Part shown: positions 9,015-17,614 of the stretch, one piece after another
How the letters are laid out: the number at the start of each line of letters is the position of its first letter
Position numbering within the stretch: position 1 is the stretch's first letter
NCBI GenBank assembly: GCA_963836405.1
Contig: CAWIJL010000012.1
Coordinates: 62,001-126,000 of the forward strand
Length of the DNA stretch: 64,000 nt
Direction of reading: 5' to 3'
Source: CAWIJJ01 sp963836405
GTDB lineage: Bacteria; Acidobacteriota; Terriglobia; Bryobacterales; Bryobacteraceae
Program-made: the position numbers and the translations under genes
The notes under the pieces: model-generated
Seen by the model: only the letters and a program-made list of their open reading frames with translations
What the model was told of the DNA's origin: nothing
The model's database searches: none

Positions 9015-11197
9015 GCGCTGCTCCTTTGGAAAGCCGGCTGGGAGCAGGCAGCCCCCCGCGCCAAAGCTGCCGTGAGGCGCGGAAGGGTGATGGGCTTCGT
9101 TAGTGTGTCCGACATGCCCGCTTGAAAGCACGCGTCGATGTTCGCAGGCAGGACGTGGGCGGTGGCCGCGATAATGGGCACCCGCGCAAACCGCGGCAGT
9201 TGGCGAATTCTCCGGGTCGCTTCCAGACCGTCCAGCACAGGCATGTCACAGTCCATGAGAATGATGTCGAAGCTGCGGGCGTGGCAGGCTGCGACTGCAT
9301 CCGCGCCGTTTGCCGCCAAATGAACCTCGCAGTGCAGGCGCTGGAGCATGCCGGCGAGCACGCGCTGGTTGATGGGATTGTCCTCGGCTACCAAGACGCA
9401 AAGCGGCGCCGCCGGCAAAATGGTCTGGGGAGCCCGCGGCAAGGTCTCTGCCCTCTTGGTGGCGGTCTCAGACGCGACGGGAAATCCCAGCGTGAAGGAG
9501 AAGGTGCTTCCCGAGCCCGGCTGGCCCCGATACCGGATGGCCCCGCCCATCGCTCCCACCAGCCGTTGTGAGATGGCCAGCCCCAGCCCGCTCCCGGCGG
9601 GACCGGAGATCTCCCGCGGATGCAATTGCTCGAACCGTTCGAACAGGGAACGTTGCGCTTGTTCGCCGATGCCCACGCCTGTATCGCTCACCGCAAATGC
9701 GATCGACTGGACTGCCGGCTCGGAAGAAGCCTCCAGCGAGGCGGACAGGCAAACCGAACCACTGTCGGTGAACTTGACGGCGTTGGAGAGCAGGTTGATT
9801 AATACCTGTCGCAGACGAACCGCGTCACCCGACAGGCTGGAACTCACCTCCGGCGAAATCGAGAGGCGGAGCTCGAGCTTCTTCTGCAGCGCCAGAGGGC
9901 CCATCAACTGGCAGCAGCGTCGAAGCAGTTCATGGGGGTTGAAGGGCACCGGCTCCAGTTGCGGGATAGTTTGATCGGAGGTATTTAGATTGAGGACATC
10001 GTTCAGAACCGTCAGCAAAAGCTGCGCGCTGGCCTGAATGGTGTCCACCATTTCCCGGACTTCGTCGCGGAGATCGTCGGCGGCCAGCACGGCCGTGGCA
10101 CCGATGACCGCATTGAGCGGTGTACGAATGTTGTGGCTGATGTTTGCCAGGAACTCGGCTTTCTCTCGCGCCGCCCGCTCGAATTCACGCGACCGTCGCT
10201 CCGCCTCGGCGTGAAGGGACTTTCTATCGGTCACATCACATGCGGTGCCGACGATCCTGGCGGCGGCGCCATTGGCGTTGCGCTGGCTCCGATGGCCGGA
10301 AAGTTGAAACCACCTCCAGCCGGCCTGCCCGGCCGGGCGCATCTCGAACTCCAGGTTGAAGCTATCGGCGCGTCCTGCGACGGTGTCGTCGATCGCGCGA
10401 ATCAACGCCGGACGGTATTGGGGATGAATCAGGGATAGGTAGGCATCATAAGCGTAGGACAGCGGAGGCTGCGAAGGGCTGGCGTTCCACGGGACGACTC
10501 TGACGATCCGGATGGCGGAATCGAATTCCCAAAGATCGCGTTTGCCGCCCGAAAGCACGAGGCGAAAATGTTGTTCCAACCGCGCGTAGTGCATTTCGTC
10601 GGTCCCGATGGCGCGGTTGACGTAGAGGGTGGAGACAGAAACCAGAAGAGTGCAAATCGCGAAGCACTGCACCATGTTTTGGGAGCCCGCCTGGCCGGCG
10701 AACAGCCACACCCCGACTCCGCCGATGTAGAGCGAGGCCGTTACGGCATTCCTGAACCGAAACCTCATCATGAGATTGCAGACGATCAGGAACAGGAAGG
10801 ACGTGCCCGCGAGCAGATATGGAGCGGCGGCACTGCGACTGATGGAAAACAGCACCTGGAGTGGCATGTAGGCTACGGCCAAGCCGTACACTGCAACGTA
10901 CTCTCTCCAGGAGGGTTTCAGGCGGCTGAAGCTCAGGCAGACCAACACGCTATGCGGGATGACACACCCGCCGAGCCAAAGCAGCGAACGCGTACCGATA
11001 TCGGGGGCGACGACCTGATGCAGGCCGACCCAGCCCGCCAGAATGCCGATCGAAATCCAGAGCAGCGTGGACAACCGCTTTTGGTGGCGCCTGTTGTAGC
11101 CGGGAATCCCATCCAGATCGACCGGGCGCGACCCTGCGTGCCACAGATGCCTGGGCCAAAAAAGCCAGTACCGCATTTTGGCCGGGCGGGCGGTCAT
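9011..11197 (-). CDS. Hybrid histidine kinase with membrane sensor, PAS and receiver (first of tandem pair)
   Basis: A 728-residue paralogue of the next gene with the same order: hydrophobic segments (about 42-195), PAS-like domain (about 205-325), HisKA, HATPase with DTGVGIGE and GSGLGLAISQRL, receiver with VAEDNPINQ and LMDCDMP. The H-box reads ANISHNIRTPLN: the residue after the phospho-acceptor His355 is Asn356, where Glu or Asp is normal. That acidic residue acts as general base, so activity may be altered. The start ATG 11197 overlaps the stop of the outer-membrane protein gene as ATGA. An internal ATG at 11176 is possible, as neither start has a strong ribosome site. Confidence 0.92.
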   Translation of the reverse strand: MTARPAKMRYWLFWPRHLWHAGSRPVDLDGIPGYNRRHQKRLSTLLWISIGILAGWVGLHQVVAPDIGTRSLLWLGGCVIPHSVLVCLSFSRLKPSWREYVAVYGLAVAYMPLQVLFSISRSAAAPYLLAGTSFLFLIVCNLMMRFRFRNAVTASLYIGGVGVWLFAGQAGSQNMVQCFAICTLLVSVSTLYVNRAIGTDEMHYARLEQHFRLVLSGGKRDLWEFDSAIRIVRVVPWNASPSQPPLSYAYDAYLSLIHPQYRPALIRAIDDTVAGRADSFNLEFEMRPAGQAGWRWFQLSGHRSQRNANGAAARIVGTACDVTDRKSLHAEAERRSREFERAAREKAEFLANISHNIRTPLNAVIGATAVLAADDLRDEVREMVDTIQASAQLLLTVLNDVLNLNTSDQTIPQLEPVPFNPHELLRRCCQLMGPLALQKKLELRLSISPEVSSSLSGDAVRLRQVLINLLSNAVKFTDSGSVCLSASLEASSEPAVQSIAFAVSDTGVGIGEQAQRSLFERFEQLHPREISGPAGSGLGLAISQRLVGAMGGAIRYRGQPGSGSTFSFTLGFPVASETATKRAETLPRAPQTILPAAPLCVLVAEDNPINQRVLAGMLQRLHCEVHLAANGADAVAACHARSFDIILMDCDMPVLDGLEATRRIRQLPRFARVPIIAATAHVLPANIDACFQAGMSDTLTKPITLPRLTAALARGAACSQPAFQRSSA

Positions 11198-12465
11198 AGC
11201 CCGTCAGAAGACCGTTCATGCGGCGACACCGTCAAGGTGAACGCCAGAATCGGCAGCCGGGCCGAGGAATAGCGTCCCGAGAGGGATCCGGCCATTGGAT
11301 CTTGCAGGTTGACGATCCGAGCGCTTCCCAAATCGAGATGGGTATAGCTTGCGCCCAGCGTGAGGGATGGAGTCAGCGTGTATCTTACCCCCGCCGCCAA
11401 ACGGATTTGGCGACTTACCGGAACCTCCGGAGTCCGGTTCCAATCCGAGACCGGCGAGCTGTCGAAGGACGCACCGGCCTGCAGTCCGAGTTTCGGGCGC
11501 AGCCGATAGCGAACGCCGGCGCCCGCCCGCCAGGTATCCCGCCAGTTGGCATCTGTTGCGATCGCGCTGCCATCCGGCAGCTTTGACGTTTGTTGTCCGA
11601 AATGACGCCAGTTGGTCCAACCGCCGTCAGCAAGAAGGGCAAGGCGGTACGTGAGCGCGTGAAAGAGGCTGACGTTGGCACTCTGCGGCAGTTGAAGCGG
11701 AGTGACGCCGGAGAGCGATCCAGCCAGCAACCCGGCCATCACGGGTCCTATGCCGTTCATGGAGGATCTTCCGCGCAGTTGAAACCTGGTGGCCGAGCGG
11801 TAAGTCACGCCCACGCGCGTGCCGGGACCGGCCTCGAAGAGCAGGCCTGCGTGAGCGCCGATTCCCCAGTCGCGAACTGCCACATGCAGGGAACCGTCCC
11901 CGATATAGCCGGCGTCGAAGAGATTGGGAACAGCCAGTGTTTTGGAGAGGGACAGGCGTTGGATGGAAGGGCCCGCCCCAACCGATAGCCTGCGATTCAC
12001 CCGGAAGGCGAGGCTCGGGCGCAGATCCATGGCAATCAACTGGACCTCCCGGATGAAGTAGCGCCCTGCCCAATCGTCCTGGTAATGGAGAGCCGCGCCG
12101 AACGGCTGGTTGAAGCTGAGTCCGAACCGGAGGCGGTCCGTCAGGCTGGCGACGAAATAGGCCGCCGGAACGACGTTGGCGCGTCCGGCGTTGCCGCCCG
12201 AACTGCCGGGAGTGGACTGGAATTCCATCGATAAGCGAAGGAGTTGACCGCCAAGGAGGATGTGGCGGCCGCCCAGACGGGTCATGCCGGCGGGGTTGAG
12301 ATAGGCGGTTGAGGCGTCGCCGGCAACCGCCGATTGGCCGGCATAGGCCTCCCCTGCGTTTGGCGCAGATACCTCATAAAGCCCGAAACCTCCCGACTGG
12401 GAGCGGAGCGGAAGCGCTAAGACGACACAAAGCGTACCGGCGATGGCAATAAATTTCGGCGACAT
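11194..12465 (-). CDS. FadL/OmpP1/TodX-family outer-membrane transporter
   Basis: A 423-residue predicted outer-membrane beta-barrel for uptake of hydrophobic compounds. The mature start SGGFGLYEVSAPNAGEAYAGQSAVAGDASTAYLNPAGMTRL carries the FadL signatures, including the NPAG motif. A signal peptide covers about residues 1-22 when ATG 12465 is used. An upstream ATG at 12534 has a better ribosome site (GGGAG about 7 bases before it) but would place 23 residues before the signal peptide. The start is therefore uncertain between the two. It heads an operon whose next two genes are hybrid kinases, so the kinases may sense the transported hydrophobic molecule or its effect on the membrane. Confidence 0.82.
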   Translation of the reverse strand: MSPKFIAIAGTLCVVLALPLRSQSGGFGLYEVSAPNAGEAYAGQSAVAGDASTAYLNPAGMTRLGGRHILLGGQLLRLSMEFQSTPGSSGGNAGRANVVPAAYFVASLTDRLRFGLSFNQPFGAALHYQDDWAGRYFIREVQLIAMDLRPSLAFRVNRRLSVGAGPSIQRLSLSKTLAVPNLFDAGYIGDGSLHVAVRDWGIGAHAGLLFEAGPGTRVGVTYRSATRFQLRGRSSMNGIGPVMAGLLAGSLSGVTPLQLPQSANVSLFHALTYRLALLADGGWTNWRHFGQQTSKLPDGSAIATDANWRDTWRAGAGVRYRLRPKLGLQAGASFDSSPVSDWNRTPEVPVSRQIRLAAGVRYTLTPSLTLGASYTHLDLGSARIVNLQDPMAGSLSGRYSSARLPILAFTLTVSPHERSSDGL

Positions 12466-12778
12466 ATCGATGATCGAGACCAGGCGCCCGTCGCAGACGG
12501 AATCGCCTAGATTTACATATCGGCCGAAATGCATTTTGAACTCCCGTTCTTGCCCGAATTTACAGCGGCATTCAGGATCTGCCCGGCTTGGCGGATTCGG
12601 AAAGTGGCGCAGCCGAGCTCTGGGCCCAGAGCGATCCCATGGAGCGTACAATCGCCGGCGGCCACGGCTCCGGCGTATCACCCACACACCGGAAGTACAA
12701 GAAGCCGGGGATCACAGGGGGCTACAATGATCTTGCCGGGCGATGCCCGAAGCGTCCTCTCTCCATTGAGGCTGAACC
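12466..12778. other. Divergent intergenic region, 313 bases
   Basis: Separates the leftward FadL-like gene from the rightward ornithine cyclodeaminase-like gene and should hold both promoters. A TACAAT at 12723-12728 could be a -10 element but has no good -35. No riboswitch or RNA gene was recognised. Confidence 0.35.
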
Positions 12779-13747
12779 ATCACAGAACTGCGGATACGAT
12801 TTATCGGCCGTGAGGAAGTCGCGCGGCGACTTACCTACGAGTTGTGCATTCCCATCGTGCGCGAGGCCATGATCGCGTTCTCGAAGGGCGAAACGCTGCA
12901 GCATCTGCGGTCCATTCTTCCCCTCTCCGATGGGCGCCTGTTCGGAATCATGCCCGGCGCGCTCGGTCCGCAGGCGCCTTTCGGGGCCAAGCTGATCAGC
13001 GTATTTCACGAGAACTTCGCCAAAGGACGGCAGTCGCACCAGGGGCTGGTCATCCTCTTCGATCCGGATACGGGAGCGCCCGTTTGCGCGGCGCACGCGG
13101 GCGAAATTACGGCCATCCGAACCGCCGCCGCCAGTGCCGTGGCCACCGCCGCGCTCGCGCGTCCCGACGCGCGCCGCATGGCCATCCTCGGCTACGGCGA
13201 GCAGGCCGCCACGCACGCGCGCGCCATTTCCCGCGTGCGCGAGATCGAGTGCATCGCGGTCTGGGGACGTTCCATGGAGCGCGCCAGGGAGTTTGCCGCG
13301 CGGATGCACAGCGAACTCGGCGTGCCGTTCGCCGCTGCCGCCAGCGCGGAGGAAGCCGTGGCTGGGGCTGCGATCGTCTGCACCGTCACTGCCGCCTCCG
13401 AACCGATTTTGAAGGGCGCCTGGGTGCGGCCCGGCACGCATGTCAACGTGGTCGGCTCGAGTTATGCGGGGCCGGCTGAAGTGGACGAAGACCTGGTGGT
13501 CCGCTCCCGGTTCTTTGCCGACAGCCGCGAAGGGGTGCTTCGCCAGGGCGCCGAATTCCTTCGCGCCCGCGCGGCGGGCCTGGTCGGCGACAGCCACATA
13601 ATCGGCGAGATCGGCCAGGTGCTTGCCGGCGAAATCGAGGGTCGCCGCTCGCCGGAAGAAATCACCGTGTATAAATCCCTAGGCCACGTGGTGCAGGATC
13701 TCGCCAGCGCCTGGGCTCTCTATTCTCAGTCCGAACAGCCTGCCTGA
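12779..13747 (+). CDS. Ornithine cyclodeaminase / mu-crystallin family protein, start codon unclear
   Basis: A cytoplasmic NAD(P)-dependent enzyme of about 320 residues: ornithine cyclodeaminase, ketimine reductase or a related amino-acid dehydrogenase. Visible features are FGAKLISVFHENF with the family Lys, TAIRTAAASAVAT, the Rossmann loop AILGYGEQAATHARAI, and VGSSYAGPAEVDEDLV. The frame is open from 12776, and the family N-terminus RIRFIGREEVARRLTYE is readable from 12791. No ATG, GTG or TTG lies before it: ATC at 12779 or CTG at 12788 are the only candidates there. TTG 12842 would remove about 20 conserved residues. ATC may be a corrupted ATG, since ITELRIRF aligns as if MTELRIRF. Confidence 0.85.
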   Translation: MTELRIRFIGREEVARRLTYELCIPIVREAMIAFSKGETLQHLRSILPLSDGRLFGIMPGALGPQAPFGAKLISVFHENFAKGRQSHQGLVILFDPDTGAPVCAAHAGEITAIRTAAASAVATAALARPDARRMAILGYGEQAATHARAISRVREIECIAVWGRSMERAREFAARMHSELGVPFAAAASAEEAVAGAAIVCTVTAASEPILKGAWVRPGTHVNVVGSSYAGPAEVDEDLVVRSRFFADSREGVLRQGAEFLRARAAGLVGDSHIIGEIGQVLAGEIEGRRSPEEITVYKSLGHVVQDLASAWALYSQSEQPA

Positions 13748-13803
13748 TGTGTGTTTCGCCGGCTTGGTAAAATTAAGAATTCACTCGGAGGCAAGAAAAG
13801 GGA

Positions 13804-15033
13804 ATGGCTGTGAAACCTCGCCGTGCGGCGGTGGCTGTAGATGTGGGCGGCGTCAAGGTCGGAGGCGAGTACCCGATCGTCGTCCAGTCCATGACCAACA
13901 CCGACACGGCGGATGTAACGGGCACCGTCAACCAGGTTATGGACCTGAAGCGTGCCGGGTCCGAACTGGTGCGCGTCACCGTCAACACCGAGCAGGCCGC
14001 GGTCGCGGTGCCGAAGATCGTGAGCACGCTGGACCAGTTCGGGATGCGCGTCCCCATCATCGGCGACTTCCATTACAACGGCCACATTCTGCTCAAGAAA
14101 TTTCCGGAGTGCGCGCGCGCCCTGGCGAAATACCGCATCAATCCCGGCAACGTCAACATCGGCCGGAAGACCGACGATAACTTCCGCACCATGATCGAGG
14201 TGGCGGTCGAGTACAGCAAGCCGGTGCGCATCGGCGTCAACTGGGGCTCGCTCGATGCGGCGCTGCTGACGCGGCTCATGGACGAGAATTCGCGGCGGCC
14301 GGACCCCAAGGACGCGCGCGAGGTGACCTTGGATGCGATGGTGGTGAGCGCCGTCGAATCGGCCAAAGCCGCGGAGTCCTACGGCCTCCGGCGCGACCAG
14401 ATCATCCTTAGCGCCAAGGTGAGCGGCGTGCAGGACCTGATCGACGTCTACCGCGCCCTGGCCGCGGTCTGCGATTATCCGCTGCATCTCGGCCTCACGG
14501 AAGCCGGCATGGGCAGCAAGGGAATCGTGGCAACCACCGCCGCCCTGGCGCCGCTGCTGCAGGATGGCATCGGCGACACAATCCGCACCTCTCTCACTCC
14601 CATGCCTAACGGCGACCGGACCGAGGAGGTCATCGTCTCCCAACAGATCCTGCAGTCGCTGGGGATCCGCAACTTCACCCCGCAGGTCACCGCCTGCCCG
14701 GGTTGCGGCCGCACTACCAGCACGTTTTTTCAGGAAATGGCAGACCAGATTCAAACCTATCTTCGCGAGCAGATGCCGCGGTGGAAGGCCACGCACACTG
14801 GAGTCGAGGCCATGAAGGTGGCGGTGATGGGCTGCGTCGTCAACGGGCCGGGCGAATCCAAACACTCGCACATCGGCATCTCGCTACCCGGAACCGCCGA
14901 AGAACCGAAGGCTCCCGTTTTCATCGACGGGCGGTTGGCCATGACGCTCAAGGGGGACCGCATCGTGGAAGAATTCATCGCCATTCTGGACGCATACGTG
15001 GAATCTCACTACGGCGCCGGTGTCGCCCGATAG
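13804..15033 (+). CDS. ispG: 4-hydroxy-3-methylbut-2-enyl diphosphate synthase (flavodoxin/ferredoxin)
   Basis: Catalyses the penultimate step of the MEP isoprenoid pathway, converting MEcPP to HMBPP with a [4Fe-4S] cluster. The 409-residue protein has the TIM barrel (SMTNTDTADVTGTVNQV, GDFHYNGHILL) and the C-terminal cluster domain. The cluster ligands are Cys298, Cys301 (ACPGCGRTTS) and Cys344, with Glu351 (MGCVVNGPGESKHSHIG). Length matches the short bacterial form without the large insert. GGAGG lies upstream of ATG 13804. It follows the cyclodeaminase-like gene by 56 bases in the same direction. Confidence 0.97.
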   Translation: MAVKPRRAAVAVDVGGVKVGGEYPIVVQSMTNTDTADVTGTVNQVMDLKRAGSELVRVTVNTEQAAVAVPKIVSTLDQFGMRVPIIGDFHYNGHILLKKFPECARALAKYRINPGNVNIGRKTDDNFRTMIEVAVEYSKPVRIGVNWGSLDAALLTRLMDENSRRPDPKDAREVTLDAMVVSAVESAKAAESYGLRRDQIILSAKVSGVQDLIDVYRALAAVCDYPLHLGLTEAGMGSKGIVATTAALAPLLQDGIGDTIRTSLTPMPNGDRTEEVIVSQQILQSLGIRNFTPQVTACPGCGRTTSTFFQEMADQIQTYLREQMPRWKATHTGVEAMKVAVMGCVVNGPGESKHSHIGISLPGTAEEPKAPVFIDGRLAMTLKGDRIVEEFIAILDAYVESHYGAGVAR

Positions 15034-15068
15034 ACTCGATCCCATTTCGCTTTACATCGTAATGCACT

Positions 15069-15100
15069 TTGCCTTATAGTAAAGACGGATTCGCTATAAT
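15069..15100 (+). promoter_or_regulatory. Weak promoter candidate upstream of yjbQ
   Basis: A consensus -10 TATAAT lies at 15095-15100, 50 bases before the yjbQ start. The best -35-like element, TTGCCT at 15069-15074, has a long 20-base spacer, so only the -10 is convincing. Confidence 0.35.
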
Positions 15101-15150
15101 CGAACCAATCTCGGTAGCCTGTCTGAGCATTACAGGGAAAGGGGTAGGAA

Positions 15151-15657
15151 ATGAGTTCAGCCAATGCGAAGGTGGTGGACATCGAGGAGGCCGGGGAAAC
15201 CTGCGCTCCCGGGCCCTCGCCTGCCGCGTTCAAAATCTTCAACCGGGTTGTGGACTGGATCACCAGCGACCGGATGCAGTTGCTCAACGTCACGGACCGC
15301 ATCAACGACATTGTGCGCAAAAGCGGGATTCGCGATGGCATTGTTCACCTGCAGTCCCTTCACACAACGACGGCTGTATTCATTAACGAATGGCAGGACG
15401 CGCTCCTGCACGATGTCCGCGCCTTTCTGGAGGACCTGGTGAAGCGCGAAGATTATTTCCGTCACAACGATCCCGCGTACTCGGATTGCGAGCGGCAGAA
15501 CGCCGATTCGCACCTTCGCGGCATGATCATGGGCCAGAGCCTGTGCCTTCAGGTGCGCAATTCGGCTGTGCTTTTGGGCACTTGGCAGAGTATCATTCTG
15601 GCCGAGTTCGACGGCCCTCGCAGCCGGTCGATGTCCATTCAGGTTTCAGGCGTTTAG
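15151..15657 (+). CDS. YjbQ / UPF0047 family, secondary thiamine-phosphate synthase-like
   Basis: A 168-residue protein with an extra N-terminal stretch of about 30 residues before the family domain. Conserved positions are LHTTTAVFINEW, YSDCERQNADSHLRGMIMG and LLGTWQSIILAEFDGPRSR, which carry the metal/phosphate-binding His and Glu residues. YjbQ proteins show weak thiamine-phosphate synthase activity, but the physiological reaction is unsettled. The ATG is preceded by AGGGG about 10 bases upstream. It is followed after 18 bases by the DUF2203 gene. Confidence 0.9.
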   Translation: MSSANAKVVDIEEAGETCAPGPSPAAFKIFNRVVDWITSDRMQLLNVTDRINDIVRKSGIRDGIVHLQSLHTTTAVFINEWQDALLHDVRAFLEDLVKREDYFRHNDPAYSDCERQNADSHLRGMIMGQSLCLQVRNSAVLLGTWQSIILAEFDGPRSRSMSIQVSGV

Positions 15658-15675
15658 AGACGTTCATCCTTCCCG

Positions 15676-16116
15676 ATGCCGCGTCGATTCACGGTCGAAG
15701 AAGCGGGCCGGCTGCTGCCGCAGGTTGGCCGGCTCCTTCAGCGCGCCGTTGCGCTCAAGGCGGAGTTCGACGAGGCCGAGGGTGAAATCCAGGCATTCGC
15801 GGACCGCGTCTCCAAATCCGGCGGCATGGTGGTGGACCGGCAGCGGATCCTCGGATCCCGCAGCCGCCGCGAAGGCGCCGTGCGCCAGTTGCGCGAGGTC
15901 ATCGAAGAGATCCAGGGCTTCGGCTGCGTCATCAAAGATCTGGATTCCGGCCTACTCGATTTTCCGTCGCTCTTCCGGGGCACGGAAGTCTACCTCTGCT
16001 GGAAGCTTGGAGAGCCGGCGATCGAATACTGGCACGGCCTCGAAGAGGGCTTCCGTGGGAGGAAGCCGATCGACGAAGATTTCCTGAAGCATCACGAAGG
16101 CGACAAGGAGCAGTAG
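15676..16116 (+). CDS. DUF2203 family protein
   Basis: A 146-residue soluble protein of unknown function. It starts RRFTVEEAGRLLPQVGRLL and has the family signature GCVIKDLDSGLLDFPSLFRG, then YLCWKLGEPAIEYWHGLEEGFRGRKPID. The N-terminal half (about 10-85) is charged and helical, probably coiled coil. It is packed between yjbQ (18 bases) and the CYTH gene (8 bases), consistent with one transcript. Confidence 0.9.
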   Translation: MPRRFTVEEAGRLLPQVGRLLQRAVALKAEFDEAEGEIQAFADRVSKSGGMVVDRQRILGSRSRREGAVRQLREVIEEIQGFGCVIKDLDSGLLDFPSLFRGTEVYLCWKLGEPAIEYWHGLEEGFRGRKPIDEDFLKHHEGDKEQ

Positions 16117-16124
16117 GCGCTTCG

Positions 16125-16682
16125 ATGGCAACCGGCCCGAACGAAACCGAAATCAAGCTCAAGGTGGCCGATATGCGCGCGCTGCGCAGACGGCTGGCGC
16201 AAGCGGGCTTCCGCGTTTGGAAGCGCAGAGTCTACGAGGTCAACACCGTGCTCGATACCGCGGGCCGGGCCCTTCGCTCCGCCTCCTGCCTATTGAGGAT
16301 CCGCAGGGCGGGGAAGCGCATGACCCTGACGTACAAAGGGCCGCCCCTCACCGGCAAGCACAAATCGCGTGAGGAGCGGGAGCTCGAGATTCCGGACGCC
16401 GACACCATGCTGGTCATCTTCGAGCGCGTGGGCCTCGAGCCCGTGTTTCGATATGAAAAATATCGCACCGAATACAAGCGGCCGTCGAGCGCCGGAGTGG
16501 CCACGCTCGACGAAACGCCGATCGGCACGTTCATGGAACTGGAAGGGACGCCCGCCTGGATCGACCGCACGGCGCGGCGGCTGGGCTACGGCGAGCCCGA
16601 CTACATCACCGCCAGCTACGGACGGCTTTACCTGGACTGGTGCCGTGAGCGGGGCACGGACGCCGCCGACATGGTTTTTTAG
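16125..16682 (+). CDS. CYTH-domain protein (class IV adenylate cyclase / triphosphatase superfamily)
   Basis: A 185-residue triphosphate tunnel metalloenzyme. The diagnostic ExExK motif is ETEIKLK at residues 7-13. Later conserved features are SCLLRIRRAGKRMTLTYKGPP, REERELEI, YRTEYKR and IGTFMELEGTPAWID. Members cleave inorganic or thiamine triphosphate or make cAMP, and the reaction cannot be decided here. It is the last gene of the yjbQ-DUF2203-CYTH group and converges with the 3D-domain gene four bases away. Confidence 0.9.
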   Translation: MATGPNETEIKLKVADMRALRRRLAQAGFRVWKRRVYEVNTVLDTAGRALRSASCLLRIRRAGKRMTLTYKGPPLTGKHKSREERELEIPDADTMLVIFERVGLEPVFRYEKYRTEYKRPSSAGVATLDETPIGTFMELEGTPAWIDRTARRLGYGEPDYITASYGRLYLDWCRERGTDAADMVF

Positions 16683-16685
16683 CGC

Positions 16686-17060
16686 TTACCGGAGGGACTG
16701 CCCGTCGCCCCATTTCAAGACGCGGAGATGAATTTGCTTGCGGCCGAATCGTTTGGCGGCCGCATCGTCGGGCAGGTAGATATCCACCTCCTGGCCCTTG
16801 ATTTCACGGCCGGTGTCCGCCACCAGGTAGCGGCCCGAGTACCGTCCTGCGCCGCTGATCTGCACTTCGGTGCCGATGGGAAGCCAGCGCGGGTCGGCCG
16901 CGATCAGGCCGTGTTGCGCTTCGAGTCCGGACTTCGTGGTTCCTTCGATGGAATACGCCGTGGCCTCGAAGCGGTAGCTTGTGGGCCGGTGTTTGTCCTC
17001 CGCGCCGCACGAGATGCACAAGAGCGACGCAAGCAGAGAAAATGATAGCACCCTCGTCAT
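16686..17060 (-). CDS. 3D-domain lipoprotein, MltA/RlpA-like fold
   Basis: A 124-residue exported protein. The N-terminus MTRVLSFSLLASLLCISCGA is a lipoprotein-like signal with Cys at about 18, although the lipobox is imperfect. The 3D domain (pfam06725) follows, named for three aspartates: SGLEAQHGLIAADPRWLPIGTEVQI, YLVADTGREIKGQEVDIYLP. Such domains occur in peptidoglycan-acting enzymes. ATG 17060 overlaps the stop of the upstream gene as TGATG, which implies translational coupling. A GTG two codons earlier is less likely. Confidence 0.82.
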   Translation of the reverse strand: MTRVLSFSLLASLLCISCGAEDKHRPTSYRFEATAYSIEGTTKSGLEAQHGLIAADPRWLPIGTEVQISGAGRYSGRYLVADTGREIKGQEVDIYLPDDAAAKRFGRKQIHLRVLKWGDGQSLR

Positions 17061-17614
17061 CACCACCGGTTCATCGCCACGATGTGGTTTTCCGGAATGT
17101 GATATTTGCGCGCGGGCGCCTTCTCTTCCGGCTGCCGTACCTTCAACGGCTGGGGGTCAGCCTTGCTGTCGGGTCGCGCGTGTCTGGCGGGCGGCTGCGC
17201 GGGTTTGGATGTGTGCGTTTTGGGATCGAGCGGTACGCCTTGGCCCTGGTCCCACCAGACCACGCTTTCCGCGCAATACAAGCTCAGCACATCCAGCAGG
17301 CGGTGCAGCGAGACGGCCTCGGCGTTGTCGAAGCCGCGCGCCTCGTCGGCGAACAGCATGGTGGCCTCGTCCGGCGAGATCTCATACTGTTCCTCCGAAG
17401 TAGCCAGGAATTCCCCGTTCACCACGGAGCCTTTTTGCACGGTCCAGAGCAGCCTGTGGCTTTGAATGTCCCAGGTAACCGAACCCAGTTTTTTGATTTC
17501 CTGCTGCGATTCCTCGCGCGGCAGGGTGTTCGGGTGCGGCTGCTTCGCGGCCTGCGGACCGGCGGCCGGAGCCGCGATCGCCACCAGAAATACGAGCGCC
17601 AGAGCGGTTTTCAT
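17060..17614 (-). CDS. Secreted protein of unknown function, coupled to 3D-domain lipoprotein
   Basis: A 184-residue protein not recognised as any family. A signal peptide (MKTALALVFLVAIAAPAAG) precedes a compact middle (TWDIQSHRLLWTVQKGSVVNGEF, DEATMLFADEARGFDNAEAVSLHRLLDVLSLYCAESVVWWDQG), then a Pro/Lys-rich tail (about 140-175). ATG 17614 has AGAGG about 11 bases upstream and sits at the signal peptide, so a longer upstream frame is not used. Stop and next start overlap (TGATG). With the 3D-domain protein it may form an envelope complex. This is inferred from coupling only. Confidence 0.7.
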   Translation of the reverse strand: MKTALALVFLVAIAAPAAGPQAAKQPHPNTLPREESQQEIKKLGSVTWDIQSHRLLWTVQKGSVVNGEFLATSEEQYEISPDEATMLFADEARGFDNAEAVSLHRLLDVLSLYCAESVVWWDQGQGVPLDPKTHTSKPAQPPARHARPDSKADPQPLKVRQPEEKAPARKYHIPENHIVAMNRW

